A stretch of 10,036 bases of DNA from Phycisphaerae bacterium (GCA_028277545.1 JANQGB010000799.1:1-10036), one strand, 5' to 3'; shown: positions 1 to 8,729, numbered from the stretch's first letter. Program-made: numbers and translations. Notes: generated from the letters alone by a model not told the origin.

Positions 1-795
1 GTGATACGCCGCCTTGTACCACTCGTCCTCCGACGGGATCACCCAGGTGGCGTCCGGCTCACGCGTTATTGCCGACAGTTCGGCGTCGCTCGTCGCCCCG
101 TCGAGATAATACGAGCCGTCTTCGGTAGTCGTCAGATCCTGATCGCCCATCGGCTGCCCGTTGTGCAGCCAGTTGGCAAACCGGGCTGCATCGCCCCAGC
201 TAATGTAGTTCACCGGTCGGTTCACCCAGTCAGCTTCTGTCCCGCTGGTGCGCCCGCTGAAGTCGTAGGTGTAGTTGCCGTCGGTACCGTTCCGAGTGAT
301 CTGGCAGCCGTACGAAGAGAGGTTCATGATAGAGTGGTACAACCCGTAGGTGTCCGTTGCGGCCACGGCATTGAGAAACTCGCAGTACTGTCCCGCCGTT
401 ACCTCATGGCGGCCGATGTTATACACGTAGTCCACCGCGCCGCAGATGCGGCCCGGACCGTAGCCCCCGGCCCCTGCGCCCGACAGCTCCCCGGGATTGC
501 CTGGGTTGCCGACAATGACGGTCTCGATCACGACGGGAAGCGGGCCTGTGAATCCCCGCTGGAACAATGCGAAGTCGGCCAAGTCCACATGGCCGTCACC
601 GTTCAGGTCAGCGGCGTCGCAGTCGGTTGGATAGCCGGCACTGGGACCGGTCAAGCAGCCAGCCAGGATGTTGAAATCGTTGAGGTCCGCGTCGCCATCG
701 CCGTCCACGTCGTGCGCCCACACCGGTGACGCAGCCCCAATCAGTACCGGCCCAACCGCCCAAGCCAACACCGCCGTCACTCTGCGCACGTGCAT
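1..795 (-). CDS. Secreted FGE/SUMF1-like protein with N-terminal dockerin-like pair (C-terminus off window)
   Basis: The gene reads leftward from ATG at 795-793 and stays open to base 1, so 265 residues are visible and the C-terminus is missing. GGAGGAA at 807-801 lies 5 nt before the start. Residues 1-27 form a signal peptide (Arg-Arg, hydrophobic core, ending VWA). Residues 29-75 hold two Asp-rich calcium-binding-like motifs, DVDGDGDADLNDF and DLNGDGHVDLADF, like a planctomycete dockerin-type module. From about residue 93 comes a formylglycine-generating-enzyme-like (FGE-sulfatase, C-type-lectin-like) domain, with YNIGRHEVTAGQYCEFLNAV, PVNYISWGDAARFANWL (from 194) and IPSEDEWYKAAYH at the edge. 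Many bacterial proteins of this family are not sulfatase-activating enzymes, and the region that would carry the active-site cysteines is outside the window, so no activity is claimed. Placing the dockerin-like pair before the domain is less usual than a C-terminal tag. It is divergent from the gene at 1256. Confidence 0.88.
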   Translation of the reverse strand, partial: MHVRRVTAVLAWAVGPVLIGAASPVWAHDVDGDGDADLNDFNILAGCLTGPSAGYPTDCDAADLNGDGHVDLADFALFQRGFTGPLPVVIETVIVGNPGNPGELSGAGAGGYGPGRICGAVDYVYNIGRHEVTAGQYCEFLNAVAATDTYGLYHSIMNLSSYGCQITRNGTDGNYTYDFSGRTSGTEADWVNRPVNYISWGDAARFANWLHNGQPMGDQDLTTTEDGSYYLDGATSDAELSAITREPDATWVIPSEDEWYKAAYH

Positions 796-896
796 CTTGT
801 TTCCTCCGCTGATGCTGGCCGAGAGTTGCTCCCATCCTAGGCGTGATCACCGCCATGCTTGTGCGTGCTCCCCATGACAGCCACCCGCATAGCGAG

Positions 897-925
897 ATGA
901 TACCATACGGGCCCCCGCCCGAGAA
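897..925 (-). promoter_or_regulatory. Candidate promoter for the FGE-like gene
   Basis: On the minus strand, TTCTCG (925-920) is followed after 17 nt by TATCAT (902-897). The -10 hexamer is good and preceded by GG, as at other promoters in this window. The -35 is weak (3 of 6 matches to TTGACA). Transcription would begin about 95 nt before the start codon. Confidence 0.3.
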
Positions 926-1124
926 GCCCACATGTCACCGCGTACCGTCTCAAGTTGCCTTGTTGGAGTCTCTGGCGCGCTACGTTTGCAGTCGGGGCAG
1001 TATGAAGCAGTAGTGGAAGCCGAGCAAGCGCCTGACGAATACGACTCGGTTCAGTGCGACTGCAGCGGCAGCCACGACCACGCGGGCACGCGTCCTGCAC
1101 CACAGAGAGCCGTCACAATTGCCG

Positions 1125-1153
1125 TTGAGTCGCCCGGCGGGATTGGGTACAAT
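1125..1153 (+). promoter_or_regulatory. Candidate sigma70-like promoter of the dockerin protein gene
   Basis: TTGAGT (1125-1130), a 17-nt spacer and TACAAT (1148-1153) followed by C. The spacing is optimal and both hexamers are good, giving a leader of about 96 nt before ATG 1256. Confidence 0.45.
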
Positions 1154-1255
1154 CGAGGCTTATCACCTGCGATGAGTGACACTTCACGCACGAGCGAGCA
1201 AGAGGTGAAAGACGCGGTTTGAAAGGACAACCCTCTCTTAGAAGAGGACACGATC

Positions 1256-2581
1256 ATGCGGAAGGTCAACATGGGTCGTACCAATGTGCTGACGAGTGTC
1301 TACTCCGTGGCGGTGCTGGCTTGTTTGTCGGCCTCAACCGTCGAAGGCGCTGCCCTTCACGCTCCGGACGGTGGTGTGGTGGCCCGGAGTGAACTCCCGA
1401 TGCAGGCGTCGCCCGCTCGCCTGGTGCTGTTGGCCCCGCAAGCGCTACCGCCCGGTGTGCGGTCGGCCGGGCCATCCGGCCGCTCGCTGGACTACGTTCT
1501 CGTCTACCACAACACGAATCCGCGATTCTTCTACACCGCTGACGTGGACGGCACCTGGGTCGGTGATGACATTACCCTGGACGGCGCAGTGCATGTCATT
1601 TCCGAGTATCGAGTCGGCGCTTATGGCCACGGCGACGGGCCCTACGTAGTAACCTCGAATCTGGCTTACGACATCGACGGGGCGACCGCGAGCGTGATCG
1701 CCGGCTCCGAGTGTGTCTTCGAAGTCCCGGGCGGCGCGGGCCTGGTAGACCTGTTCTGCACGCTCGATCCACCGTTGATTGTTCCCGACAGCCTGTATGC
1801 GCTGTTCGAGTGCGACGACTATGAAAACGGGGCGTGGCTCGTCTCGGATGAGGCGGAGGTTGGCTTCACCGAAGACGACTTCTGCGTGGAGGTTGCGCCT
1901 TCGCCCGGGCTTGGTTACTGGGGTGGGGGGCTGTGGAGCGGCTTCGAGTGGTCGGTCTGGGCTGACCCGGACTGCAATGACAACGACATCCGCGACGAAG
2001 TTGAAGAGCCGGACATCGAGAGTGTGTGCAGTTTGCGCGAACACGAAGGATACGGGGAGTTCTGCCTGGAACTCGGTGGCGCTGGTCCGGAGGATGACTA
2101 CACCTGGATCGAGCCGCGGCTGGGCGGCGTGCGGGAACTGGTCGTTCAACTCAGCGTGCCGTTGGAGCCTGCCACCGTTGTCGCGGGTAGTGTAGAGATC
2201 TCCTGCGACACAGGCGCCTACGACGGCACGGTCGGAGTGGCGTTAGAGGATGGCCAATCTTGCCCGGACAGCAAGTTGGTCATCACGCTGGAGGACGGCT
2301 TCGCACTTCCCACCAGTCGCTGCCGTGTCAGCCTGAGCGGCATTAGTTCGATCTACGGCTTACCGGCGATTGCAGACTTCCCGCTGAACGTACTCGAATG
2401 CGACGGCAACCGGGACGGCATCGTGAACTCCATTGATTTCTCCGGCAACAGGGCCCGCTGGGGCGAAACGGCGGACGAGACCAACTTCATCTGGGACTAC
2501 AACCACAACGGTAGTCTCAATACGATCGATAGCTCGGCCACCAAAGCACGATTCGGCAACCGGCTTCCAGACTGGCCGTAG
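1256..2581 (+). CDS. Secreted hypothetical protein with Ig-like region and C-terminal dockerin
   Basis: The product has 441 residues. The start ATG 1256 has AGAGGA at 1243-1248, 7 nt upstream; an in-frame ATG at 1271 is the alternative. Residues 1 to about 31 form a signal peptide (hydrophobic core near 10-26, ending VEGA). The middle is acidic, rich in Trp and Tyr, and matches no family I know. An Asp/Asn-rich stretch DCNDNDIRDE (239-248) resembles thrombospondin type 3-like motifs of planctomycete extracellular proteins. Residues about 290-382 look like a beta-rich Ig-like domain (GVRELVVQLSVPLEPATVV ... CRVSLSGI). Residues 383-441 are a dockerin-like pair: DGNRDGIVNSIDF, then DYNHNGSLNTIDS, each followed by an (S/A)xxRARWG/KARFG-type helix. 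In relatives such an Ig-like plus dockerin tail anchors or assembles exported proteins; no cohesin partner is visible here. It lacks a PEP-CTERM tail. No enzymatic role can be assigned. Confidence 0.88.
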   Translation: MRKVNMGRTNVLTSVYSVAVLACLSASTVEGAALHAPDGGVVARSELPMQASPARLVLLAPQALPPGVRSAGPSGRSLDYVLVYHNTNPRFFYTADVDGTWVGDDITLDGAVHVISEYRVGAYGHGDGPYVVTSNLAYDIDGATASVIAGSECVFEVPGGAGLVDLFCTLDPPLIVPDSLYALFECDDYENGAWLVSDEAEVGFTEDDFCVEVAPSPGLGYWGGGLWSGFEWSVWADPDCNDNDIRDEVEEPDIESVCSLREHEGYGEFCLELGGAGPEDDYTWIEPRLGGVRELVVQLSVPLEPATVVAGSVEISCDTGAYDGTVGVALEDGQSCPDSKLVITLEDGFALPTSRCRVSLSGISSIYGLPAIADFPLNVLECDGNRDGIVNSIDFSGNRARWGETADETNFIWDYNHNGSLNTIDSSATKARFGNRLPDWP

Positions 2582-2626
2582 CATAAGTCGGCACGCTCGC
2601 ACCGTGCCTAACCACCTCGCTGGTGG

Positions 2627-2632
2627 TATGAT
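2627..2632 (+). promoter_or_regulatory. Possible -10 element for the TerB-like gene
   Basis: TATGAT followed by C lies about 50 nt before ATG 2683 and just after a small hairpin (ACCACC 2611-2616 / GGTGGT 2622-2627). No acceptable -35 is found at 16-18 nt, so the call rests on the -10 alone. Confidence 0.25.
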
Positions 2633-2682
2633 CCCCCCGTAGTGACACGATGGCACACGTGCTCGACGCGAGGAGAACACCC

Positions 2683-3069
2683 ATGCCAGATCAAGCCAAC
2701 CTGCAGTTACTGGAAGCGGTCTTCGCCGTCGCCACGGCCGATGACGTGCTCACCAAGGCGGAGGAGGCGGTGTTCAATAAGCTGGCCGAGCGGGTCGGGG
2801 CGAACAGCATGGCCATCTGGCGGATCAAGACCAGGCTCAACACCGAGCCGGAGGCCCGCGAGCAACTCTTCAGCCAGGAGGTGCCCGATCCCTACGCGGC
2901 CATGAAGCTGCTGGTGGCCACCGCACGCATCGACGGCGAAATCTCCGCCGAGGAGCGGAACCTGCTGGAGAACATCTCGTCGAAGCTCAAGCTGACCGGA
3001 AACGACTTCCTGCGAGCCTACGACGACGGCATCACCGCTGCCGACAACGTCCGTCGCCGCAAGAAGTGA
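2683..3069 (+). CDS. Small TerB-like helical protein
   Basis: The product has 128 residues, is soluble and predicted all-helical, with no signal peptide. The start is ATG 2683 because AGGAG at 2671-2675 lies 7 nt before it. An in-frame ATG at 2650 would add 11 residues but has no binding site. Two related helical halves are visible: LLEAVFAVATADDVLTKAEE (9-28) and MKLLVATARIDGEISAEERN (74-93). The second carries the D-G-E-(I/V)-x-x-x-E-E/R signature of the TerB (tellurite resistance B/DjlA-like) fold, where acidic residues can bind metal. The first has DD in place of DG and is more diverged. The C-terminus is basic (RRRKK). TerB-like domains occur in tellurite resistance operons and in many unrelated stress or envelope proteins. 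No other ter gene is near, so a role in tellurite resistance is not supported. The family call is fairly secure; function is unknown. Confidence 0.8.
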   Translation: MPDQANLQLLEAVFAVATADDVLTKAEEAVFNKLAERVGANSMAIWRIKTRLNTEPEAREQLFSQEVPDPYAAMKLLVATARIDGEISAEERNLLENISSKLKLTGNDFLRAYDDGITAADNVRRRKK

Positions 3070-3097
3070 GCCTGCCTGTTCCGTACGCCTCCCCCGT

Positions 3098-3126
3098 TTG
3101 TCGAGCGCTCACGCCCCGGTTATCAT
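3098..3126 (+). promoter_or_regulatory. Candidate sigma70-like promoter of glnS
   Basis: TTGTCG (3098-3103), a 17-nt spacer and TATCAT (3121-3126) followed by C. Transcription would start near 3133, leaving a leader of about 60 nt before ATG 3196. This argues against translation from the upstream GTG at 3136, which would be nearly leaderless. Confidence 0.5.
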
Positions 3127-3195
3127 CCCCGCCTTGTGCAGCCGCCCCGACAGGCCGGGGTGGGGCGGGCTTCAACCGGCGGGAGCGACGAACGC

Positions 3196-4893
<1,698 letters not shown>

Positions 4894-4933
4894 CTCCGCA
4901 GACTATAGACCGGCGTCAAGTGATCGACTGCCC

Positions 4934-5632
4934 ATGAAACTCGCTCGTGAAGGCATTCGAGAAATGGTCCTGGGCACGCTGCTGCTGGGCGTGCTGGCTG
5001 TGCTGCTGGTGTGGCTGGTGCACTGGGCTGCCGCGTTGCCCTTGCTGGCGGTCTTGGTGTGGTTGCTGGCTTTCTTCCGCGACCCGCCGCGGGTGGCCAA
5101 TCTGGCTCCCGGAGAGTTCTGCTCACCGGCCGATGGCAAGGTTACGGAGATAGCCCGCCTGGATCATCACGGCCAGATCGGCGGCCCTGCCCTGCGGGTG
5201 GGGATTTTTCTGAGCGTTTTTAACGTTCATGCCAACCGCAGCCCCTGTGCAGGCGTCGTGCGGGGCGTACAATACACCAGAGGCAAATTCCTGGACGCCC
5301 GGAATCCGGACTCGGGCCCGGAGAACGAGGCTAACACGCTGGTCATCGATCCGGACGCACCGCTCCGCGGGCCGGTGGTGGTTCGTCAAGTGGCAGGGTT
5401 GATTGCCCGAAGAATTATCTGCCACGCGACCGACGGGGACCACCTGGGCGCGGGTGAGCGGTTCGGGATGATCAAGTTCGGGTCGCGTACGGAGCTGATT
5501 GTCCCGGACGACGGGGCGGTGCAGGCCGTGGTCAAAATCGGTGACAAGGTGAATGCCGGTTTGACCCTGCTGGTCCGTCAGGACCTCGAAGGATCAGGTG
5601 CACAGAGCCATGCGGGTGATTCCGAAAATTGA
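4934..5632 (+). CDS. psd: Phosphatidylserine decarboxylase proenzyme
   Basis: Converts phosphatidylserine to phosphatidylethanolamine and CO2 using a pyruvoyl group made by self-cleavage; a membrane-bound enzyme. The 232-residue product fits the short form of the family. The N-terminus MKLAREGIREM leads into two hydrophobic segments (about 11-29 and 32-48), then FFRDPPR. Expected active-site motifs are SPADGKV (64-70, Asp67), NVHANRSP (97-104, His99) and FGSRTE, where cleavage between Gly183 and Ser184 would give the beta chain and the pyruvoyl-bearing alpha chain. The family usually shows LGS(T) or FGS here, so the processing site is intact. Start ATG 4934 lacks a clear Shine-Dalgarno sequence, which suggests weak initiation or coupling to glnS 40 nt upstream. 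An internal ATG at 4964 would cut into the first hydrophobic segment. The 3' end overlaps pssA, the preceding step of the pathway. Confidence 0.95.
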   Translation: MKLAREGIREMVLGTLLLGVLAVLLVWLVHWAAALPLLAVLVWLLAFFRDPPRVANLAPGEFCSPADGKVTEIARLDHHGQIGGPALRVGIFLSVFNVHANRSPCAGVVRGVQYTRGKFLDARNPDSGPENEANTLVIDPDAPLRGPVVVRQVAGLIARRIICHATDGDHLGAGERFGMIKFGSRTELIVPDDGAVQAVVKIGDKVNAGLTLLVRQDLEGSGAQSHAGDSEN

Positions 5633-6590
5633 CCGACCGGATCGGCCTCACCGGCGCAGGCGCCGCCTGAGAACCGTCTCGACGTTGCCCACCCTGCTGA
5701 CGTTGGGCAACCTGGTTTGCGGCCTGGCAGCCGTTCACTTCTGCCTCCGGGCCATGTTCGACGCGGGTTCAGCCGTCAGTCCGTTGGATGGCGTGACGCT
5801 GAACAGCGGCATCCTCGAGCGGTTGCTGCCGTCCTTTCTCTCAATCGCGTCCGGGTTTATCTTCGTGGGCCTGCTGCTGGACGCCCTGGACGGCAGCGTT
5901 GCCCGGCTGACGCACTCGACCAGCGACTTCGGCGGACAACTCGATTCTCTGGCAGACGTGGTCACTTTCGGCGTGGCCCCGGCCATGCTGGTGGTGGCCG
6001 TCCTGATGCCGCAGCCCGACATCGGCGTCCCGGGCCCGCTCTCCGGCGATCTGGCCCCGCGGGCCATGTGGATGATGGTCGCCGTCTACGTCGCCTGTGG
6101 CGCCATGCGCCTGGCCCGGTTCAACGTCGAGCATGCCCGGGCTGACCTGCCGTACCGCCGCTTCACGGGTCTGCCGATCCCCGGGGCGGCCGTTGTTCTG
6201 GCCTCCCTGGTCTGGCTGCACCAGCACACGCTGCTCAACGATCGAGCCAGTGAGGCCGTGGCGCCCTACCTGGCTCTGGCGCTGCCCTTTGTGGCGGTGG
6301 CTTTGGGGCTGCTGATGGTCAGTCGCATCCGCTACGTGCATTTGGCCAACACTTACCTGCGCCAGCGGCGACCCTTCGGCCAGGTAGTCTGGCTAATCTT
6401 CGTGCTCGCTGTCTTCCTGTGGTACAAAGAGCTCGTCCTGGCCATCGGAGTGTGCGCCTACGCCGCCAGCGGCCCCGTCGTGGCAGCGGTTCGGTTTGTC
6501 CGTTCGATCGGGCGGAAGACCGACGCGCCAGCGGATACCGGCGAGACGCCCGAAGCGGCGTCGGACTCGGAGGATCAGCGCACGGCTTGA
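5598..6590 (+). CDS. pssA: CDP-diacylglycerol-serine O-phosphatidyltransferase
   Basis: Makes phosphatidylserine from CDP-diacylglycerol and L-serine in the cytoplasmic membrane, supplying the substrate of psd. The product has 330 residues from GTG 5598, which has AAGGA at 5589-5593. ATG 5610, 12 bases on, has a poorer binding site but is possible. Either start overlaps psd (by 35 or 23 nt), suggesting translational coupling. An Arg-rich N-terminus (17-25) precedes the first membrane segment. The CDP-alcohol phosphatidyltransferase signature D-G-x2-A-R-x8-G-x3-D-x3-D is complete, from DG at 98-99 to Asp120. Further hydrophobic segments follow (about 120-135, 154-170, 190-205, 220-245, 262-300), consistent with a six- to eight-helix bacterial type II enzyme. 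FTGLPIPGAA is a typical PssA stretch. The C-terminal tail is hydrophilic and acidic (about 305-330). A related phosphotransferase such as PgsA is less likely given the pairing with psd. Confidence 0.95.
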   Translation: MHRAMRVIPKIDRPDRPHRRRRRLRTVSTLPTLLTLGNLVCGLAAVHFCLRAMFDAGSAVSPLDGVTLNSGILERLLPSFLSIASGFIFVGLLLDALDGSVARLTHSTSDFGGQLDSLADVVTFGVAPAMLVVAVLMPQPDIGVPGPLSGDLAPRAMWMMVAVYVACGAMRLARFNVEHARADLPYRRFTGLPIPGAAVVLASLVWLHQHTLLNDRASEAVAPYLALALPFVAVALGLLMVSRIRYVHLANTYLRQRRPFGQVVWLIFVLAVFLWYKELVLAIGVCAYAASGPVVAAVRFVRSIGRKTDAPADTGETPEAASDSEDQRTA

Positions 6591-6614
6591 CCGCAGCGTC
6601 GCTCGCCGCATAAT
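6587..6614 (+). promoter_or_regulatory. Candidate sigma70-like promoter of gltX
   Basis: TTGACC (6587-6592), a 16-nt spacer and CATAAT (6609-6614) followed by C. Each hexamer matches the E. coli consensus at five of six bases, the best match in the window. The -35 overlaps the pssA stop codon (6588-6590), so gltX probably has its own promoter in addition to any read-through from pssA. Confidence 0.55.
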
Positions 6615-6653
6615 CCGGCCCGAACAGAACGATCCTTCGGAGGGTGATCCGCG

Positions 6654-8312
6654 ATGTCGACAGAACCAATGCGCGTACGCTTTGCTCCCTCGCCTACCGG
6701 CTACCTCCACGTCGGCGGAGCCCGGACGGCGCTTTTCAACTGGCTGATCGCCAGACGAACCGGTGGCAAGTTCATTCTGCGGATCGAGGACACCGACCGC
6801 TCGCGCCACGTCGAGGATTCCACGGCCCGGATTCAGGACGACATGCGCTGGCTGGGTCTGCAATGGGACGAAGGCCCCGAGATCGGCGGCGAGAACGGGC
6901 CGTACTTTCAGAGCCAGCGACTGGAGATCTACCAGCAGCACTGCGACCGGCTCATCGAGTCAGGCCGAGCGTACTACGCCCTGGAGACACCCGAAGAACT
7001 TCAGGCTCTGCGAGAGGCGGCCCGGCGCGAGAAGCGGGCCGTGGTCTACCGGCGTCCCGATCCTCTGCCCACCGTGGAGCAGGGCAAGGCCGCCCGGGCC
7101 GAAGGGCGCCCGGTCACCGTGCGTTTCATCATGCCCGATCGCGACGTGGTGGTGCGAGACGAGATCCTGGGCGAGGTGCGCCTGGCCGGCAAGGAGATCG
7201 AGGACTTCGTCATCCAGAAAAGTGACGGCTGGCCCACCTACCACTTTGCCTGTGTCGTCGACGACGCCCTGATGAAGATCGACTGCGTCTTGCGCGGGCA
7301 GGAACACCTGATCAACACGCCCAAGCACGTAGCCATGCAGGAGGCGCTGGGTTTCGACACGCCGCGCTACGCTCATCTGCCCATTATCTTCAACATGGAC
7401 GGCACCAAGATGAGCAAGCGTTCGGCCGTCAAGGAGTTCAATCAGCGGATCAAGCAGGCTCGGCAGCGTGCCGGCGACCTGTCCGACGCGGACTTCGCCG
7501 GGGGTATTGCCCAAGCCACCGGCGTGCCGGGTGAGATCGTGGCCGCTATTGCCGGCGGCAAGCGCGACGTGCTCGACGAGGCCCTCAAACAGGTGGCCAA
7601 GCATCTCGAAATCAGCCTGCTGGAGATTAACGTCCACGACTTCCGCGTGTCGGGTTACCTGCCCGAGGCCCTGTTGAACTTCATCTCGTTGCTCGGCTGG
7701 TCGCCCGGCGAGGATCGCGAGCAACTCAGCCTGGAGGAAACGACAACGCTCTTTGACGTGACCCGGGTCGGCAAGACCAACGCCCGGTTCGACCGCACCA
7801 AGCTGCAGGCCTTCAACACCGACTGGTGCAATCGCGTGACCGCCGAACGCCTGGCCGAGGCCCTGGACGACTATCTGAAGCAGAACGAATCTCCGCTGCT
7901 CGTCGCCGACGCCGCTCAACGAGCCCACCTGCTCAAAGCCTGCGCCGGCTTCCGCACTTTCAAGGAATTCGAGGGTAAGTGCCGCTCGCTGTTCGCGGAA
8001 GACGACGCCATCCAGTACGACCCCAAGGCGGTCAAGAAGGTGCTGGTCAAGGGCGAAGGCCGCGGCTACACCATGCTGGAAACCACCCTCCCCAAGCTCG
8101 AATCCTGCGAGCCCTGGACTGCGGCGTCTCTTGAGCAGCTTCTGGAGAAGATCTGCGCCGAGCACGACACCAAGCTGGGCGCGGTAGCCCAGCCGATCCG
8201 CGTAGCGGTCACCGGCACCACCATAAGCCCACCGATCTACGACACCCTTGCGGTCCTGGGCAAGAACCGCACGATCGCCCGAATCCACCGCTGCCTGGCT
8301 GCCAGAGTTTAA
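6654..8312 (+). CDS. gltX: Glutamyl-tRNA synthetase (GluRS) with an insertion after KMSKR
   Basis: Class I synthetase that charges tRNA-Glu in the cytoplasm. The product has 552 residues; many bacterial GluRS have about 460-510. Start ATG 6654 has GGAGG at 6639-6643, 10 nt upstream. Motifs in order are RFAPSPTGYLHVGGARTALFN (HIGH-equivalent HVGG at 19-22), LRIEDTDRSR, WPTYHFACVVDDALM, VLRGQEHLINTPKH (tRNA acceptor-binding region), TKMSKR (KMSKR at 252-256), YLPEALLNFISLLGWSPGED (from 335) and FDRTKLQAFNTDW. A C-terminal helical anticodon-binding domain ends PIRVAVTGTTISPPIYDTLAVLGK. Between KMSKR and YLPEALLN lie 78 residues where typical GluRS has about 15. The extra segment (roughly 263-326) is charged and helical and is the only unusual feature. 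Because glnS is present, this GluRS need not mischarge tRNA-Gln, but specificity cannot be read from sequence alone. It is convergent with the HAF-repeat gene across the repeat array. Confidence 0.97.
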   Translation: MSTEPMRVRFAPSPTGYLHVGGARTALFNWLIARRTGGKFILRIEDTDRSRHVEDSTARIQDDMRWLGLQWDEGPEIGGENGPYFQSQRLEIYQQHCDRLIESGRAYYALETPEELQALREAARREKRAVVYRRPDPLPTVEQGKAARAEGRPVTVRFIMPDRDVVVRDEILGEVRLAGKEIEDFVIQKSDGWPTYHFACVVDDALMKIDCVLRGQEHLINTPKHVAMQEALGFDTPRYAHLPIIFNMDGTKMSKRSAVKEFNQRIKQARQRAGDLSDADFAGGIAQATGVPGEIVAAIAGGKRDVLDEALKQVAKHLEISLLEINVHDFRVSGYLPEALLNFISLLGWSPGEDREQLSLEETTTLFDVTRVGKTNARFDRTKLQAFNTDWCNRVTAERLAEALDDYLKQNESPLLVADAAQRAHLLKACAGFRTFKEFEGKCRSLFAEDDAIQYDPKAVKKVLVKGEGRGYTMLETTLPKLESCEPWTAASLEQLLEKICAEHDTKLGAVAQPIRVAVTGTTISPPIYDTLAVLGKNRTIARIHRCLAARV

Positions 8313-8320
8313 ACTCGCAG

Positions 8321-8338
8321 GGTGCATCTTGATGCACC
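8321..8338. repeat. P18 palindrome, copy 1
   Basis: Perfect GGTGCATCTTGATGCACC, 8 nt after the gltX stop codon. The next bases contain CAGGCTGGAG, which resembles the left part of T21, so this may be a super-unit without 39-bp units. No T-run follows. Confidence 0.85.
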
Positions 8339-8369
8339 ACCAGGCTGGAGTTGGCAGCATAGCAAGTAG

Positions 8370-8391
8370 GGTGCATCTTGATGCACCTTTT
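8370..8391 (+). terminator. P18 copy 2 followed by TTTT: candidate gltX terminator
   Basis: Perfect P18 palindrome (8370-8387): 7 paired bases around a CUUG tetraloop, a stable loop class, followed directly by TTTT (8388-8391). It could act as a factor-independent terminator for gltX about 60 nt after its stop. The T-run is short, and the same sequence at 8518 is clearly part of the repeat, so termination may be a side effect. Confidence 0.4.
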
Positions 8392-8402
8392 GAGAGATGT
8401 GG

Positions 8403-8484
8403 CACCGGCATCCTGCCGGTGGGGTGGCCTCAATGGTGTGGCACCGGCATCTTGCCGGTGCAAGCACAGGCTGGAAGCCTGTGC
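8403..8484. repeat. Super-unit I: two 39-bp units plus terminal stem-loop
   Basis: P19 palindromes at 8403-8421 and 8442-8460 are both perfect (8-bp arms, loops TCC and TCT) and separated by 20 nt of conserved linker. The T21 stem-loop at 8464-8484 is perfect, with 9-bp arms around GGA. P18 copy 2 stands 15 nt upstream. Confidence 0.88.
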
Positions 8485-8517
8485 CACACCAGGGGCATCG
8501 TAGAAGTAGGTCGGTAG

Positions 8518-8539
8518 GGTGCATCTTGATGCACCTTTT
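8518..8539 (+). terminator. P18 copy 3 followed by TTTT: terminator-like
   Basis: The palindrome (8518-8535), TTTT and the following GAGAGATGTG are identical to copy 2. It heads super-unit II and could act as a second stop for read-through from gltX. Confidence 0.35.
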
Positions 8540-8550
8540 GAGAGATGTGA

Positions 8551-8671
8551 CGCCGGCATCCTGCCGGTGGGGTGGCCTCAATGATGTGGCACCGGCATCT
8601 TGCCGGTGGGGTAGCTCCAATAATGTGGCACCGGCATCTTGCCGGTGCAAGCACAGGCTGGTGGCCTGCGC
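8551..8671. repeat. Super-unit II: three 39-bp units plus terminal stem-loop
   Basis: P19 copies at 8551-8569 (one change, CGCC for CACC), 8590-8608 and 8629-8647 keep exact 39-bp spacing. T21 at 8651-8671 has one mismatch and one G-T pair. It is followed by GCCACACTCAGTCGCAG (8670-8686, its first two bases shared with T21), which recurs at 8882. Confidence 0.88.
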
Positions 8672-8692
8672 CACACTCAGTCGCAGAGGTAG

Positions 8693-8710
8693 GGTGCATC
8701 TTGATGCACC
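8693..8710. repeat. P18 palindrome, copy 4
   Basis: Perfect 18-bp palindrome at the head of super-unit III. It is followed by ACATACGTAG, not TTTT, so unlike copies 2 and 3 it has no terminator character. Confidence 0.85.
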
Positions 8711-8729
8711 ACATACGTAGGTTGCTTGG

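Larger units (their letters stand above)
796..1255. other. Divergent intergenic region, no gene seen
   Basis: This 460-base stretch separates two divergent genes for secreted proteins. Open frames here have no convincing ribosome binding site, no recognisable domain and low-complexity Arg/Ser/Pro composition, so I call none. It contains a candidate promoter for each flanking gene and leaders of roughly 95 nt on each side. Confidence 0.6.

Noticed and set aside
1..729. Plus-strand open frame of 242 codons
   Set aside because: It is antisense to a clear FGE-like coding sequence on the minus strand with signal peptide and ribosome binding site, and its product has no recognisable domain.
932..1222. 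Open frame of 96 codons in the divergent intergenic region
   Set aside because: No ribosome binding site, no domain, unusual composition; it overlaps the candidate promoter of the next gene.
2611..2627. Hairpin ACCACC/GGTGGT as a terminator of the dockerin gene
   Set aside because: The stem is only 6 bp and no T-run follows; it overlaps the possible -10 of the next gene.
2650..2682. ATG 2650 as the start of the TerB-like gene
   Set aside because: It lacks a ribosome binding site, while ATG 2683 has AGGAG 7 nt upstream and begins just before the conserved region.
3136..3195. GTG at 3136 as the glnS start
   Set aside because: It would add 20 residues absent from known GlnRS and lies almost at the predicted transcription start; ATG 3196 has GGGAG upstream and matches the family N-terminus.
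6960..8411. Long minus-strand frame of 483 codons opposite gltX
   Set aside because: It mirrors gltX codon structure in GC-rich DNA, begins in the repeat array, and encodes low-complexity Val/Gly/Leu-rich sequence without a family match.
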